The position numbers and the translations under genes are program-made. From NCBI GenBank assembly GCA_944588485.1, contig OX155904.1:20266884-20330883 (forward strand): a stretch of DNA of 64,000 nucleotides, read 5' to 3'. How positions within the stretch are numbered: position 1 is the stretch's first letter; the number at the start of each line of letters is the position of its first letter. Below the pieces are notes generated by a model. It worked only from the letters and a program-made list of their open reading frames with translations. It had not been told where the DNA came from and ran no database searches. Shown piece after piece: positions 47,101 to 57,599 of this stretch. The DNA comes from Phosphuga atrata. Lineage: Eukaryota > Arthropoda > Insecta > Coleoptera > Silphidae.

Positions 47101-47386
47101 TGTTCACCTTCTGGCAAAACAAGAAGCTTCGTACTACTTGGTTGACAGAGACCGAGAAGGATTTTAAAGAACTGGGAATAACAGATCTCAAAAACAGACA
47201 GTCTGTGAGACGCACCCTAAAGGAAGTCCGTGGATTTCAGGAAAAACCTCGAAGGAAAGGTACCCCCTGGACAGAGGAGAGAAAGGAATTACACTGGCAG
47301 AAGATGCGACAATACTGGGCAAAGGTCTAAGCCCTACAATTGAACAAGCGTGGTCCAAAGTAGGCCTATTCGAAAGAAGAAGAAGA
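44171..47386 (+). mobile_element. Nearly full-length LINE D inserted in receptor block D3
   Basis: An endonuclease-like domain opens at 44281 (ATFNANSLLKVGKL, AVQETRF, VNVHAPINQ, ILLGDFNAQLER) and stops at 45006. The linker frame is 45010-45684. RT from 45611 contains NYRGISLVPVTYKILSKAL, FVDFRKAYDCIDRETL (motif A) and RQGDGLSPFLFNCVLEKVM (motif B). At 46515 a frameshift leads to FADSLEIA, where the catalytic FADD should be: the second Asp is Ser. The post-RT frame 46545-47330 ends QKMRQYWAKV. A (GAA)n tail follows. Flanks (a)acaaatgtatata / aacaattgtatata are the target duplication. At least three disabling changes, so the copy is dead but fairly recent. Confidence 0.88.
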
Positions 47387-47998
47387 TAACAATTGTATAT
47401 AAATAATAGGAGTAACTAGGAACGTAAATTTGTCTTTACAATAATCAAATTAAATTATGTTTGAAAGCATCCAATGCATCTGTATCCACGTCTTCGTCCC
47501 CTTTTTGATATATCTATCAACACTTGTAATTTGGTTTAAAAATTTGTCATTTTCTTTCCAACATAAATTGTTTAAATATAAATTGAATGATTGAATGCTT
47601 TTTAAAACTCGTTGTAAAGAAAAATATACGAATACGCACGCTTTTTGCTAGTAGTGGGGTCAGCGATTAACTCATGTAAGCGCATTCTGCAATAAATGAG
47701 TTAAACGGTATACAAAAATACTTGTTTGTGATGATTGTAAGATGATTGTAAGATGAATGATTTTAAGATCATTTGAAGAGCAAAGACTACGAATTGTAAC
47801 AAATCTCTATTTTTTTTATGGAAATCAGGAACAGAAACGTAAATTTGAATAACGTTAAGGTGCAGTCAGACTAGTATTTCTAAGAAACAAAGTGTTTAGA
47901 AAGTGCTTTCATAGGCAGCCAGCCTATGTAAGTTTTACTTTCACAATGTAAACGCTTTCTGAAAGCGATTGCATAGTGTGACTGCACCTTTACGGTTA
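47387..47998 (-). repeat. Receptor downstream block D3, part b (inverted)
   Basis: Continues block D after the LINE (aaataataggagtaactagg; catccaatgcatctgtatcc; ggtgcagtcaga...gcacctttacgg). The match stops at about 47998 and no receptor follows. Confidence 0.75.
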
Positions 47999-48161
47999 TG
48001 TCTAATCCTACTACGCGTGCTTTTTTTTTCTAATTGTATTATTGCTTCTTGCAGTTCTTTTTCCCCCCTGATTACTATTGTCAAATCGTCTGCAAAGGCT
48101 ATACATTGATGTTTTTTATTGTATAGAAGACCATTTCTATTTAATTTTGTTTTCCTTATGA

Positions 48162-49103
48162 TAGGGTGACCATATTTCGAAAACACGAAACCGGGACACT
48201 AAATAAAAATCATTATCATTTGTTTTACAAAACAAGAATTTGAATCAATACAATTAAATCTAAATCACAGAAATATATGCAAATGTGTTTATATGTAATA
48301 AGTACATAAACCAATAGTTATAATTATCTTGTTCTAATATATTATGCAAAATAAAATAAATTATAAATCGTCAATTATAAATAAGGTGTCAATTATTTAT
48401 AATTTTTTTGGATAAAAAAGTCTGTTAAAAAAGACTTGCTTTAATATTTCTGGATTGGAGATAATATATTCATGAAATTCTAGGCAGTTCAAATCATAAT
48501 TCGTCAGCACTTGAAGAATAGACTCTACGGTTCAAATGTCCAACCGATTTCGCTCGTCTGCCCACTGTAAATGTGTTCAATAGTAGCGTTATGAGCTGGA
48601 ACTGAAAACATATACTGAAATTTTTGCAAAATTTCGGAATATCGTATTTGCTACATTAAAAAAAAATCCTACTCTTTTTTCGTAACAGAGCAAATTTTCA
48701 CTCTTCTATTTTGTAGATTTTTCAATAATTATTTTTTTTATGTTATTCATTTGATTATCTTTCTTTGAGATACAAACAGGTGGTCTCAACTTTATTCCAA
48801 ACGGGTGTTTCTAAAAGTAAGATCCAAGAAAATACGGATACACTAGCATTTGTTTTCTTCCATGTAAAAAGATATTCGTACGCTGTTTTCTAAAAGTCCT
48901 AAATTTCACTCTTATAATTAGAGAACATCGATTCCGCTAGGAAAATGTACACAAGTAAGTTAGTGTGCTAAGCGAGGAATATGAAATTTGCAAAATATGT
49001 AAAACCAGGACAATAGACCGTCCCGAAGACATATTTCGGGACGCCGGGACATAGTACCTAAAATCGGGACAATCCCGGAAAACCGGGACGTTTGGTCACC
49101 CTA
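48162..49103. mobile_element. Non-autonomous hAT-like element with 8-bp target duplication, inside LINE A
   Basis: Begins tagggtgaccatatttcg and ends with the complement cgtttggtcaccctaccttatg region: TIR TAGGGTGACCA. Flanked by perfect CCTTATGA (48154-48161 and 49104-49111). Near the right end are several cgggac/gtcccg palindromes. It separates RT motif B from the FADD motif of LINE A. No transposase. Ends similar to those of 33242-34049. Confidence 0.9.
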
Positions 49104-49681
49104 CCTTATGACATATTCTAGTACGCAGCTAAGCAGTATTGGGGACAGTGGTTCTCCTTGTCTTAAACCTTCCTGTACATTGAACCTTTCTGAAGTTCTT
49201 GTTCTTACTCTCACCCTGTTATCAGTTTCTTTTAACGTTAATTGAATTTGTTAATGAGAGTAAGACATTCAAGAAGTTTGAAAGTAATGAAAGTTAAATA
49301 GTTTTCCTCTAATTCCAAGTTCTTTTAAAGCTCATTTGCTCTCTCTTTATTCAGACGTACGCTTGTTTGAAATCCAGGAATAGCACATATGTTTTTTTGT
49401 TATATTCGTGGCTTTCCGACTGTATCTCGCTTAAAGTAAATATTTGATCTATAACTGATCTGTCCTTCCGAAAGCCGCACTGCTATTCTCCTATTTCCTG
49501 GTCTAACTTCTTTGTTAGTTTATTTTTTAATGTATAGGCTAGGATTTTATATGCTACATTCAATAACGCAATTCCTCTATAATTTGCACTCCATTCTATC
49601 ACCTTTCTTGTATATAGGAACTATCACTGTTTCATTCCAGCTTTCAGGTAAATTTCTTGCTCCCAGATTTTTTGTATTAGA

Positions 49682-49970
49682 TAGCCTTATGCGCTCAGTA
49701 CGAAACATTTAAATCACAGCGGCGCGGCGCGTGTAGCGGCATTTGTCAAAGGGCTCACAGGCGGCGACGCATCACACTGTAGTACATCGCATTTGAACTC
49801 GCCAACAAAACAATTTAGGCAAACCATACGAGCATACAGATAGAATTAAAAATATTTAAAAGTTTTTCGTTTTTTTTTTTAAGTTATTTAAAGTTTCGCG
49901 TTTTAATACTTAAGATTTTGAAATGTGACGTCACGAAACTTATTACTCCTCCACCTCTTGGTGGATCTAT
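49682..49970 (-). mobile_element. Solo end of the 7.4 kb DDE element, inverted, inside LINE A
   Basis: Near-identical reverse complement of 50575-50868 (gcgctcagtacgaaacattt; cgccaacaaaacaatttagg; tgacgtcacgaaacttatta). The terminal ~60 bases of the element, including the CATCCATAAATTACG tip, are missing. It lies within the LINE A reading frame, so it is a truncated second copy rather than part of the main element. Confidence 0.8.
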
Positions 49971-50307
49971 TTGCTTATGGTTTTTTTATGGTTTTTGGTG
50001 GTTCCTCTCTCCGTTGGCTTTCTTCATCAATTTCTTCTTCATGTTCCCTCTCGTTTTCTTGATTTTGTGTACCACTTAAAAGATATTTGAAATATTCTTT
50101 CCACATTTCTATAATACCATCCTCATTGCCTATTAATCGTCCTTCTTTGTTTTTATAATATACTGGTCTCGGTTGATATCCTTTCCTTTCTCTCTTATTT
50201 CCATGGTATAGACTCTTTACTTGTTTATAACTTTCTTCTATTTCTGCTAAGAGTTTTTCTGTATACTTCCTTTGCTTATACCTCATTACTTTTTTACACT
50301 GTTTCCT

Positions 50308-50390
50308 TTGTTCCATGTACGCTTCCTTGGATTCCTGTGTTTCTTTTCTTAACAGAAACACAGGAATCCTAGCAAGCGTACATGGAACAA
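50308..50390. repeat. Strong hairpin at the 5' end of LINE A
   Basis: The arm 50308-50343 (ttccatgtacgcttcc... gattcctgtgtttc) is followed after about 11 bases by its near-complete complement 50355-50390 (gaaacacaggaatcc... cgtacatggaa). One side is LINE A coding sequence (ETQESKEAYMEQ), so the other is an inverted duplicate of it. Confidence 0.85.
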
Positions 50391-50429
50391 AATGAATATG
50401 ACCATGCTCTAAATCAGTGTTTCCCAACC

Positions 50430-50515
50430 TTTTTGGTGCCATGCCCCACCTTGTTGTTGTCCGCTAACTCCCACGCGGAGCATAGGGCCTCTACAAAGAC
50501 CTTCCATCTGACTCT
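50430..50515 (-). mobile_element. 3' end of LINE B, separated from its body
   Basis: Reads on the minus strand as RW.VFVEALC.AWELADNN, the usual extreme C-terminus after the LAQNR motif of this LINE type. The rest of the LINE is at 57930-59700; the gap is the inserted 7.4 kb DNA element. Confidence 0.8.
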
Positions 50516-51182
50516 ATGGGATCATCCATAAATTACGTCACACGTTAAGGGGGAGGAGGGGGTCATCGAAGTGTGACATTGTGTGACAAGGGGAGGGAGG
50601 AGTAATAAGTTTCGTGACGTCACATTTCAAAATCTTAAGTATTAAAACGCGAAACTTTAAATAACTTAAAAAAAAAACGAAAAACTTTTAAATTTTTTTA
50701 ATTCTATCTGTATGCTCGTATGGTTTGCCTAAATTGTTTTGTTGGCGAGTTCAAATGCGATGGACTACAGTGTGATGCGTCGCCGCCTGTGAGCCCTTTG
50801 ACAAATGCCGCTACACGCGCCGCGCCGCGCCGCTTTGATTTAAATGTTTCGTACTGAGCGCATAAGGCTAGTTTCACACCTGCGCGGTTCTGATTCGGTG
50901 CGGTTGAGGCGGTCGCCGCACAAGTGTGAAGCGAGCAAAGCGGTGAAATTCAAACCTTTTGGAGACCGGACCGGCACCGCGATACACCGCTTGCCCCCTC
51001 GAGCCGCGTCGGCAGTACGCGGCTCTCAAACGGCGCCAACGAGGGTCTAGGTGTATGCACACACGTGTAGCCCAACACACACAAGCGTTTTAGTTTCGGT
51101 TTCGCATTCATACAATCCACAAGTGGTTTAATTTTTATAATTTATGATTTTTTTTAACTTAATTTTATTTTATTTGTGGTCA

Positions 51183-53142
51183 TGGATGTTGACATGGATT
51201 TACTAATTTCATTAGTATAAAACCTTTCAATCGTGGAAGGAAATATGTGCAGAACTAAACAGTGATTTTGAACAACTAGATGACAATGAGAAAAATAAAT
51301 TTGGTAAGTTACTTAACATTTAATTTATTATTAAATACATTTTTTCTTCAGTTATTTAAATAAGTAAATCAGATTTTTGAATGCTGCCATTTTACAGCGC
51401 CAAGTTCAGTTAGAAAGTAGTCACTTAGGACATCTCTCACATTTAGTGCTGCTAATCCTGCCCTTGTTCTTTCCCCTGTGTATGTCGGAATATCTTCTAG
51501 TCCTGTGATCGACAAGGTATTCTCAGTTTCATAGCCATCTCTGTCACGTACGAAATTATGTAAAACTACACAGGCGGCCTTTACAATGTCTGTAGCATAG
51601 TCGGGATCTAAGTTAATAGCTCGATGGAAGATTCTCCATTTGTTGCTCAATATTCCGAAAGCGCATTCCACGTACCTACGAGCCCTACATAGGCGATAAT
51701 TAAAAAATCTTTTTTTGATCGTCAAGTGATGTCCACCGTACGGTTTAAGCAAATGCTTGTGCAACCCAAACGCGTCATCTCCAACTAGGAAATTAAGTTT
51801 AAAGAAATAAAGTTTTCGGACTGTTCGATCCTGGGAGGAGCTTTTCCTCAGGCAAATTCAGTTTCTTTTTGATTATTGATGTCCACAATGAACAGTTTTG
51901 AAATTCGTTAGAATCACAGTCCTTTCCGTAGGCTCCAATGTCAACATACACAAAACGGTAGTCGGCGTCGGCAACAGCCATCAGGACTACAGACGAATAT
52001 CCTTTGTAGTTAATATACATTGAGTTGAGAGGGTGAACTATTCTTATATGTTTACCATCCACTGCTCCGATGCAATGCGGAAAATTTGCTTTCCTCTCGA
52101 ATTTAAGTGCAGTTGATTCCCATATTTCTTTGTTTGGCAAGGGAATACACTCTGAGCGCAATACTGACCAGATAGCACAACATACTTCCTTTACAATTTT
52201 GCTGATAGTCGAAATCCCATAGAGGTAACTGTAGTGTAAATCCATAAAAGTGCAACCGCTTGCCAGATATCTGAAACAAACAATCCAATGACGTTTTTTT
52301 TCCAGGTAAAGATGTCATGAAGAAGTGGAAAAATGTCAGGGATTCCTGCAGAAAATCACAAAACAAAATTAAAGAAACTAAAAAATCAGGGTCTGTCTGG
52401 AGCACAAATTTTGAAGACTTACATATACGACTCTCAGTAGCAGTTCCTTGATACAATATTTCAACACCGAACCACAGAAGATAGCCTGTCTGTAGATCTC
52501 AACGATTCCGAGAATGTGGAGTTAAATGAAAATGATAATCCTTCTGAACAAGTTATGGACGTATTAAACAACCAAGCCTCAAGTGGTCAGAGTAACAAAG
52601 AACCTAGAAGTACTACTGCTCAGATAGTGACTGAACAGAATTTTAAAAAACCTAGACAAAATAAAAGAAAATTGGACCCCGTCGAATTGGAAATGATAGA
52701 AGCTGTTAGGGAAAAACCGAATAGGCACCAGTCATTCTTCAATGGAATATTGCCTTCCATTGAAGATTTTGACGAATTTGAAGTACTTGAATTCCAAATG
52801 GACGATCTTAAAACAATTAAAGCTATCAAACTGCGGAAGCAAAGAGTTGAAGCAGCTACAAAACCTGTGTATTTAGCCCAGGATATGCCAAGTACGTCAT
52901 TAGGTGTTACTCATAAATTAACTGAGCATAATGTAAATTGTCTGCAACAAGCTACACCTCACTACACTACATCCCAATCCCACAGTTTTCAATTCCAGTC
53001 TTCACAGTTTTTTACAATCCCCAATTTTTGTTACAATCTCCAGCCATCATATACAACATCTCTCCGGTATCAGACGTCAGTTCATATGAAGAAACATTCG
53101 ACTTTTCCAAGCCATGTATATAAATTCTATATTTTATCATAA
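51183..53142 (+). pseudogene. Harbinger-encoded MADF/BESS-type accessory protein, broken
   Basis: Exon 1 (about 51183-51304) encodes MDVDMDLLISLV and TFQSWKEICAELNSDFEQLD, and ends at a good GT donor. Exon 2 starts after ttttttttccag at 52306 with GKDVMKKWKNVRDSCRKSQN, the second half of a MADF (Myb-like) domain. After frame breaks it continues in the open frame 52516-53142, with FFNGILPSIEDFDEFEVLEF resembling a BESS motif. PIF/Harbinger transposons normally carry such a DNA-binding partner for the transposase. Exon 1 has an in-frame deletion relative to the copies at 53960 and 54670, and exon 2 has at least one frameshift. Confidence 0.75.
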
Positions 53143-53490
53143 ATTATGTTGATAAACTATTTTGATTAAAAGTGTGACATTTTCTAATTTTACTTACCTT
53201 AATGTAACTGCCAACATTTCAGCTGGGTCAATACATTCCCTCATAAATGTATCTTGATGTTGAATAAAATCCCTTAGCCGTAGGAGCAGTTCATCAAAGG
53301 ATATTACTGACATCCTGAAGTAATTAAAAAATTTGTCACTGTTTATTCTTAGATCCTGAAAAAGTGTGTAAAACGAACCATACACCTTTCTTTTCATAAG
53401 AAGAGGTTGGATCCAATTAATTCTATTCCGCCTTTTTCGTTTTATTCGCCTTAAAAGAACCATCATGGCTATAACACGTCTACGGTCCAT
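51369..53490 (-). pseudogene. PIF/Harbinger transposase (HARBI1-like), frameshifted
   Basis: Exon 1, 53490-53198: MDRRRVIAMMVLL start, YGSFYTLFQDLRINSDKFFN, FRMSVISFDELLLRL, DTFMRECIDPAEMLAVTLR. Exon 2 starts at 52270 (YLASGCTFMDLHYSYLYGIS) and includes IGAVDGKHIRIVHP (first catalytic Asp), VVLMAVADADYRFVYVDIGA and GKDCDSNEFQNC. A one-base shift near 51840 leads to FLVGDDAFGLHKHLLKPYGG, then RARRYVECAFGILSNKWRIF (E) and the end at 51369. The domain order is that of DDE_Tnp_4. The accessory MADF gene lies on the opposite strand, and the intron of each spans part of the other. Confidence 0.85.
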
Positions 53491-53633
53491 GCTGAACTGA
53501 TAGATTTGACCGCAATCAAACCTCGTAGAAACCTGACGAGTGTGAACATATCGGCGAGGTTACCGCGACCGCCGCAACCGCGCCGAATCAGAACCGCGCC
53601 GCGTAAAACCTCGCAGGTGTGAAACTAGCCTTA

Positions 53634-54293
53634 GCCGCGGTTTTACGCGGAGCGGTTCAGATTCGGCGCGGTTGAGGCGGTCGCCGCACAAGTGTGAAGC
53701 GATCAAGGCGGTGAAATTCAAACCTCTTGGAGACCGGACCGGCACCACGATACACCGTTTCGCCCCTCGAGCCGCGTCGGCAGTACACGGCTCTCAGACG
53801 GCGTCTATGAGGGTCTAGGGGTATGCCCACACGTGTAGCCCAACACACACAAGCGTTTTAGTTGCGGTTTCTTATTCATACAATCCACAAGTGGTTTAAT
53901 TTTTATAATTCATGAAAATTAATTTTTTATAACTTAATTTTATTTTATTTGTGATCATCATGGATGTGGACATGGGTTTACTAATTTCATTAGTTCAATA
54001 AAGGCCAGTGATTTGGGACAAAACTAGTGAAAGATATAAGGACAGAAACAAAACCTTTCAATCGTGGAAGGAAATATGTGCAGAACTAAACAGTGATTTT
54101 GAACATCTGGATGACAATGAGAAAGATAAATAACTATAACACGCCTACGGTCCATGATACTGATAGGTTTGACCGCAATCAAACCTTATAGCAACCTGAC
54201 GAGTGTGAACATATCGGCGAGGTTACCGCGACCGCCTCAACCGCGCCGAATCTGAACCGCGCCGCGTAAAACCTCGCAGGTGTGAAACTAGCC
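53634..54293. mobile_element. Harbinger deletion derivative
   Basis: Retains the right terminus, the subterminal block and MADF exon 1 (about 53960-54130: SERYKDRN and WKEICAELNSDFEHLDDNE, with a stop after LLISLVQ). All transposase is deleted. The left TIR tip is lost. Confidence 0.75.
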
Positions 54294-54332
54294 TAAGGCT
54301 AGTTTCACACCTGCGAGGTTTTACTAGCCTAA

Positions 54333-55171
54333 GGCTAGTTTCACACCTGCGAGGTTTTACGCGGCGCGGTTCTGATTGGGCGCGGTTGAGGCGGTCGCCG
54401 CACAAGTGAAAAGCGATCAAAGCGGTGAAATTCAAACCTCTTGGAGACCGGACCGGCACCGCGATACACCGCTTGGCCCCTCGAGCCGCGTCGGCAGTAC
54501 ACGGCTCTCAGACGGCGCCAACGAGGGTCTAGGGTTATGCACACACATGCAGCCCAACACACACAAGCGTTTTAGTTTCGGTTTCGCATTCATACAATCC
54601 ACAAGTGGTTTAATTTTTATAATTTATGAAAATTATTTTTTTATAACTTGATTTTATTTAAATTGTGTTCATGGACGTAGACATGGATTTACAAATTTCA
54701 TTAGTTCAAGAAAGGTCAGTGATTTGAGACAAAATTAATGAAAGATATAACGACAGAAATAATACCTTTCCACCTTTCAGCTGGGTCGATACATTCTCTC
54801 ATAAATGTATCTTGATGTTGAATAAAATCCCTTAGCCGCAGGAGCAGTTCATCAAAGGATGTTACTGACATCCTGAAGTAATTAAAAACTTTGTCACTGT
54901 TTATTCTTAGATCCTGAAAAAGTGTGTAAAACGAACCATACACCTTCCTTTTCATAAGAAGAGGTTGGATCCAATTAATTCTATTCCGCCTTTTTGTTTT
55001 ATTCGCCTTAAAAGAACCATCATGGCTATAACACGTCTACGGTCCATGCTGAACTGATAGATTTGACCGCAATCAAACCTCGTAGAAACCTGACGAGTGT
55101 GAACATATCGGCGAGGTTACCGCGGCCGCCTCAACCGCGCCGCGTAAAACCTCGCAGGTGTGAAACTAGCC
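54333..55171. mobile_element. Harbinger deletion derivative retaining transposase exon 1
   Basis: Left half matches 50866-51230 including the MADF start codon region (about 54672). It then jumps directly to transposase exon 1 on the minus strand (54716-54955, YGSFYTLFQDLRINSDKVFN), deleting everything between. Complete outer termini. Confidence 0.75.
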
Positions 55172-55296
55172 TAAGACTCCGGGTGATATTTCAAGGAGAA
55201 ATATAATTTTATATAAAAATCAGTATAATAAAAAAAATTATTTAGACATTTTACCCGCACGTTCACATCCCAAAAATACTGTCAATCAAGTTTAAA

Positions 55297-57525
55297 ATGA
55301 ATAAAAAGAGTGATTTAGGTATTCTTTACCGTAAACTATATAAAGCATACAGTGCAGCTTATGCTGATAAAAATAAACAAAATATACAGGAAAAAGTTAA
55401 CATCTTATGGAGAAGTTTGAAAAGTAGTGACAATCTTGAAGGTGAATTGGAATCTAAAATCAAAGAATTACAAATAAAGTTGACGAAAAAGAAGGCGACA
55501 CTTATGAATTTTTTTTCAAAAATTCCTTCGTCGTCAAAACCACCAATACAACTAGAGCCCGAGGATGTAAAAGTAAGTTCGAAAAATTTTATAATAATAA
55601 CCCATAGACGACATAGTCCTATAGACGCCGTATCGAATAAATTTTGTTTTAAAATGCAATCGCTAGCCGGGGGTACAGGATCGATTTCAATGCATTCCTA
55701 TATTGTATTTTATTGGGTGATTTTGTAAAAATATTGTGTGAAATGCCCATATTCGACATTGTACATGTTTATTTTTAATTGTAGGAAAATACTAAACAGG
55801 GCATACCAGAAGACAATAAAGATATTATCATACCATCAAGTGAACGCCAGTTACTTCAAATAATAACTAAACCAACGCCTAGTCAAAGCGCTTCTAGGAA
55901 TAAAATAGTAGTACTAGAATCTGAGATCAATAGCTCTCTGTTAGCACGCGATGCTGGTATAGCTACAGATGAAAGATATTCAACAGGAAAAAAACATATT
56001 GAAGAGAAAGATTAGCGCAGCGGAACGACAGAAAAAAAGTCGTGATTCTAAAAAACAAAAAATTCTAGAAATATGTGAAAATAATTCCGAATTAGCAGCA
56101 GCTCTAAAACTTCGAGATACTGTTGGTCCGCCTAGAGTAGAAGAAAACCAATCCGGTTTACTTGAAGTCATAAAGACGATTGCAGTTTTTGGTGGCGCAG
56201 TTGATGATCGCACTGAAATTATAAGGAGCTGCAAAACATTGGACGACTTACAAGCCGAACTATGTAAACAAGGATATACTATCAGTCGGTCAGGATTATA
56301 CTTGAGACTTGTTCCCAGACGATTCAATACCGAGGAAGCAAAAAGGCACGTCGTAACTGTTCCTGTTAAACTATGCAAACCAGACTCTACGCTACATTTT
56401 AAGCATAAAGATGGCGAATTCTGTACAGCTATGATAAGAAATCTTGAATCTTTAGCTTCAATTTTGGGTCCTGATCAAGTTTTCTTTTTATCGATGGATG
56501 ACAAAGCACGCGTGCCATTAGGTATTACAGCAGCAAACGCTCAAGCACCAATATTAATGCACCTTGACTATCGTGTAAAATTCTCTCCGTTTATGCAGCT
56601 ATTGTAGTAAAGAAAGATGGTGAAGGGAAACCTGAAGCTGTTACACACTCTGTGCCTACATACGTAACGATTCGTAGTGGAAAGCAATCTTCCTCTAATG
56701 CAGAGACTCATGCCACAGACATACATAGACTTTCGGAATTATCTGCTTTCGAAAACTTTCTGAGAGGTCGAGAAGGTTGTGTAAAACCTGTATTTATTTT
56801 TACTTGCGATGGTGGTCCCGACGAAAATCCACGACACGAGCGAGTTATAGTTTCGGCTGTACAACATTTTAAAGAATTTGACTTGGATGCTATTTACATT
56901 GCCACAAATGCTCCAGGAAGAAGTGCTTTCAACAGAGTGGAACGACGAATGGCGCCTCTTAGTCGCGAACTTACTGGTGTTATATTAAAACATGACAATT
57001 TCGGTTCACATCTTGATTCCAGTAATCGTTCTACTGACTTGGAGCTAGAAAAACGGAACTTTGAGAGTGCAGGTATGGTGCTGGCTAATATTTGGAGCCA
57101 ATTGGTTATTGATAATTTTCCTGTGGTTGCCGAATACATTGTGCCAACAGATACTAGACTAGATATTGAACAGGTTAAGATATTGAAAAAGTAAGTAAGA
57201 AAGAGCAAGTTCCGTACGATAGCTATTACCCCAGTGTCGAGGCCTACTTGTTTAAGCGAGCGTGTGGCATGTGTGGTCTATATTTTTCGTCAAAGCCACT
57301 AACCAACACAGGCAATCTCATAAGAAGCAACAATAAGTTTTGCCCATCGCTAAGATTCTACCTCAAAGAATTGCTGCTAGACGTGGTAGGGAAATTCTTT
57401 GTTTAATAAACGATGACGATGATGCTATATGGTTGGATGAAATAGATGTTGACACAACGAATGTTCCTGATATTAACAACCCAAACGAGAACGAAGTGAC
57501 TAACTACTATGCCAGTTATAAATAA
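55297..57525 (+). pseudogene. DDE-type transposase of unidentified superfamily, with frameshifts
   Basis: Exon 1, 55297-55572 (MNKKSDLGILYRKLYKAYSA; coiled region; IPSSSKPPIQ), donor aaa/gtaagt. Exon 2 from 55785 (ENTKQGIPEDNKD). A frameshift in the A-run near 55990 leads to ISAAERQKKSRDSKKQKILE and TISRSGLYLRLVPRR (helix-turn-helix-like). Then FFLSMDDKARVPLGITAANA (first acidic site), a further shift near 56590, VFIFTCDGGPDENPRHERVI (second site) and GRSAFNRVERRMAPLSREL (third, Glu). Later DNFGSHLDSSNR and an ACGMCGLYFSSK cysteine pair; end NYYASYK. The spacing S.DDK / DGG / N..ER resembles bacterial ISAzo13/TP36 transposases and eukaryotic Zator, but the 2-bp target duplication does not fit Zator's usual 3 bp. 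It is the only plausible mobilising gene of the element. At least two frameshifts. Confidence 0.7.
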
Positions 57526-57599
57526 TATAAAGAAGTCGGTCCAAAGTCCATGGACACAATATGATTAAGTTGTGTATCTTTTATTAATATAATTAATCG

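Larger units (their letters stand above)
47999..50300 (-). mobile_element. LINE A, disrupted by two insertions
   Basis: Minus strand, from the right: KEAYMEQRKQCKKVMRYKQR...EYFKYLLSGTQNQ (49975-50330). Then, after an inserted 290 bp, ESWNETVIVPIYKKGDRMEC, NYRGIALLNVAYKILAY, CGFRKDRSVIDQIFTLSEI and LFLDFKQAY (motif A, 49350-49680), and LRQGEPLSPILL (motif B, about 49150). A hAT-like element intervenes (48162-49103), then KHQCIAFADDLTIVIRGEKE (the FADD motif, about 48080). The 5' end and most of the post-RT sequence are missing. Dead. Confidence 0.8.
50866..55171. mobile_element. Tandem PIF/Harbinger block with TAA target duplication
   Basis: The outer ends are GGCTAGTTTCACACCTGCG and its complement, flanked by TAA at 50863-50865 and 55172-55174. 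Inside there are four head-to-tail parts: 50866-53630 (largest, coding), 53634-54293 (left tip missing), 54297-54329 (little more than a terminus) and 54333-55171. They share tips and the gcggttgaggcggtcgccgc subterminal block, separated by TTA or TAA. The smaller units are deletion derivatives of the largest. Confidence 0.85.

Noticed and set aside
50844..51080. Short open frames in the Harbinger ends (also near 53560-53850 and 54220-54650)
   Set aside because: They repeat with the terminal and subterminal repeats and have no conserved protein; chance frames in GC-rich TIR sequence.
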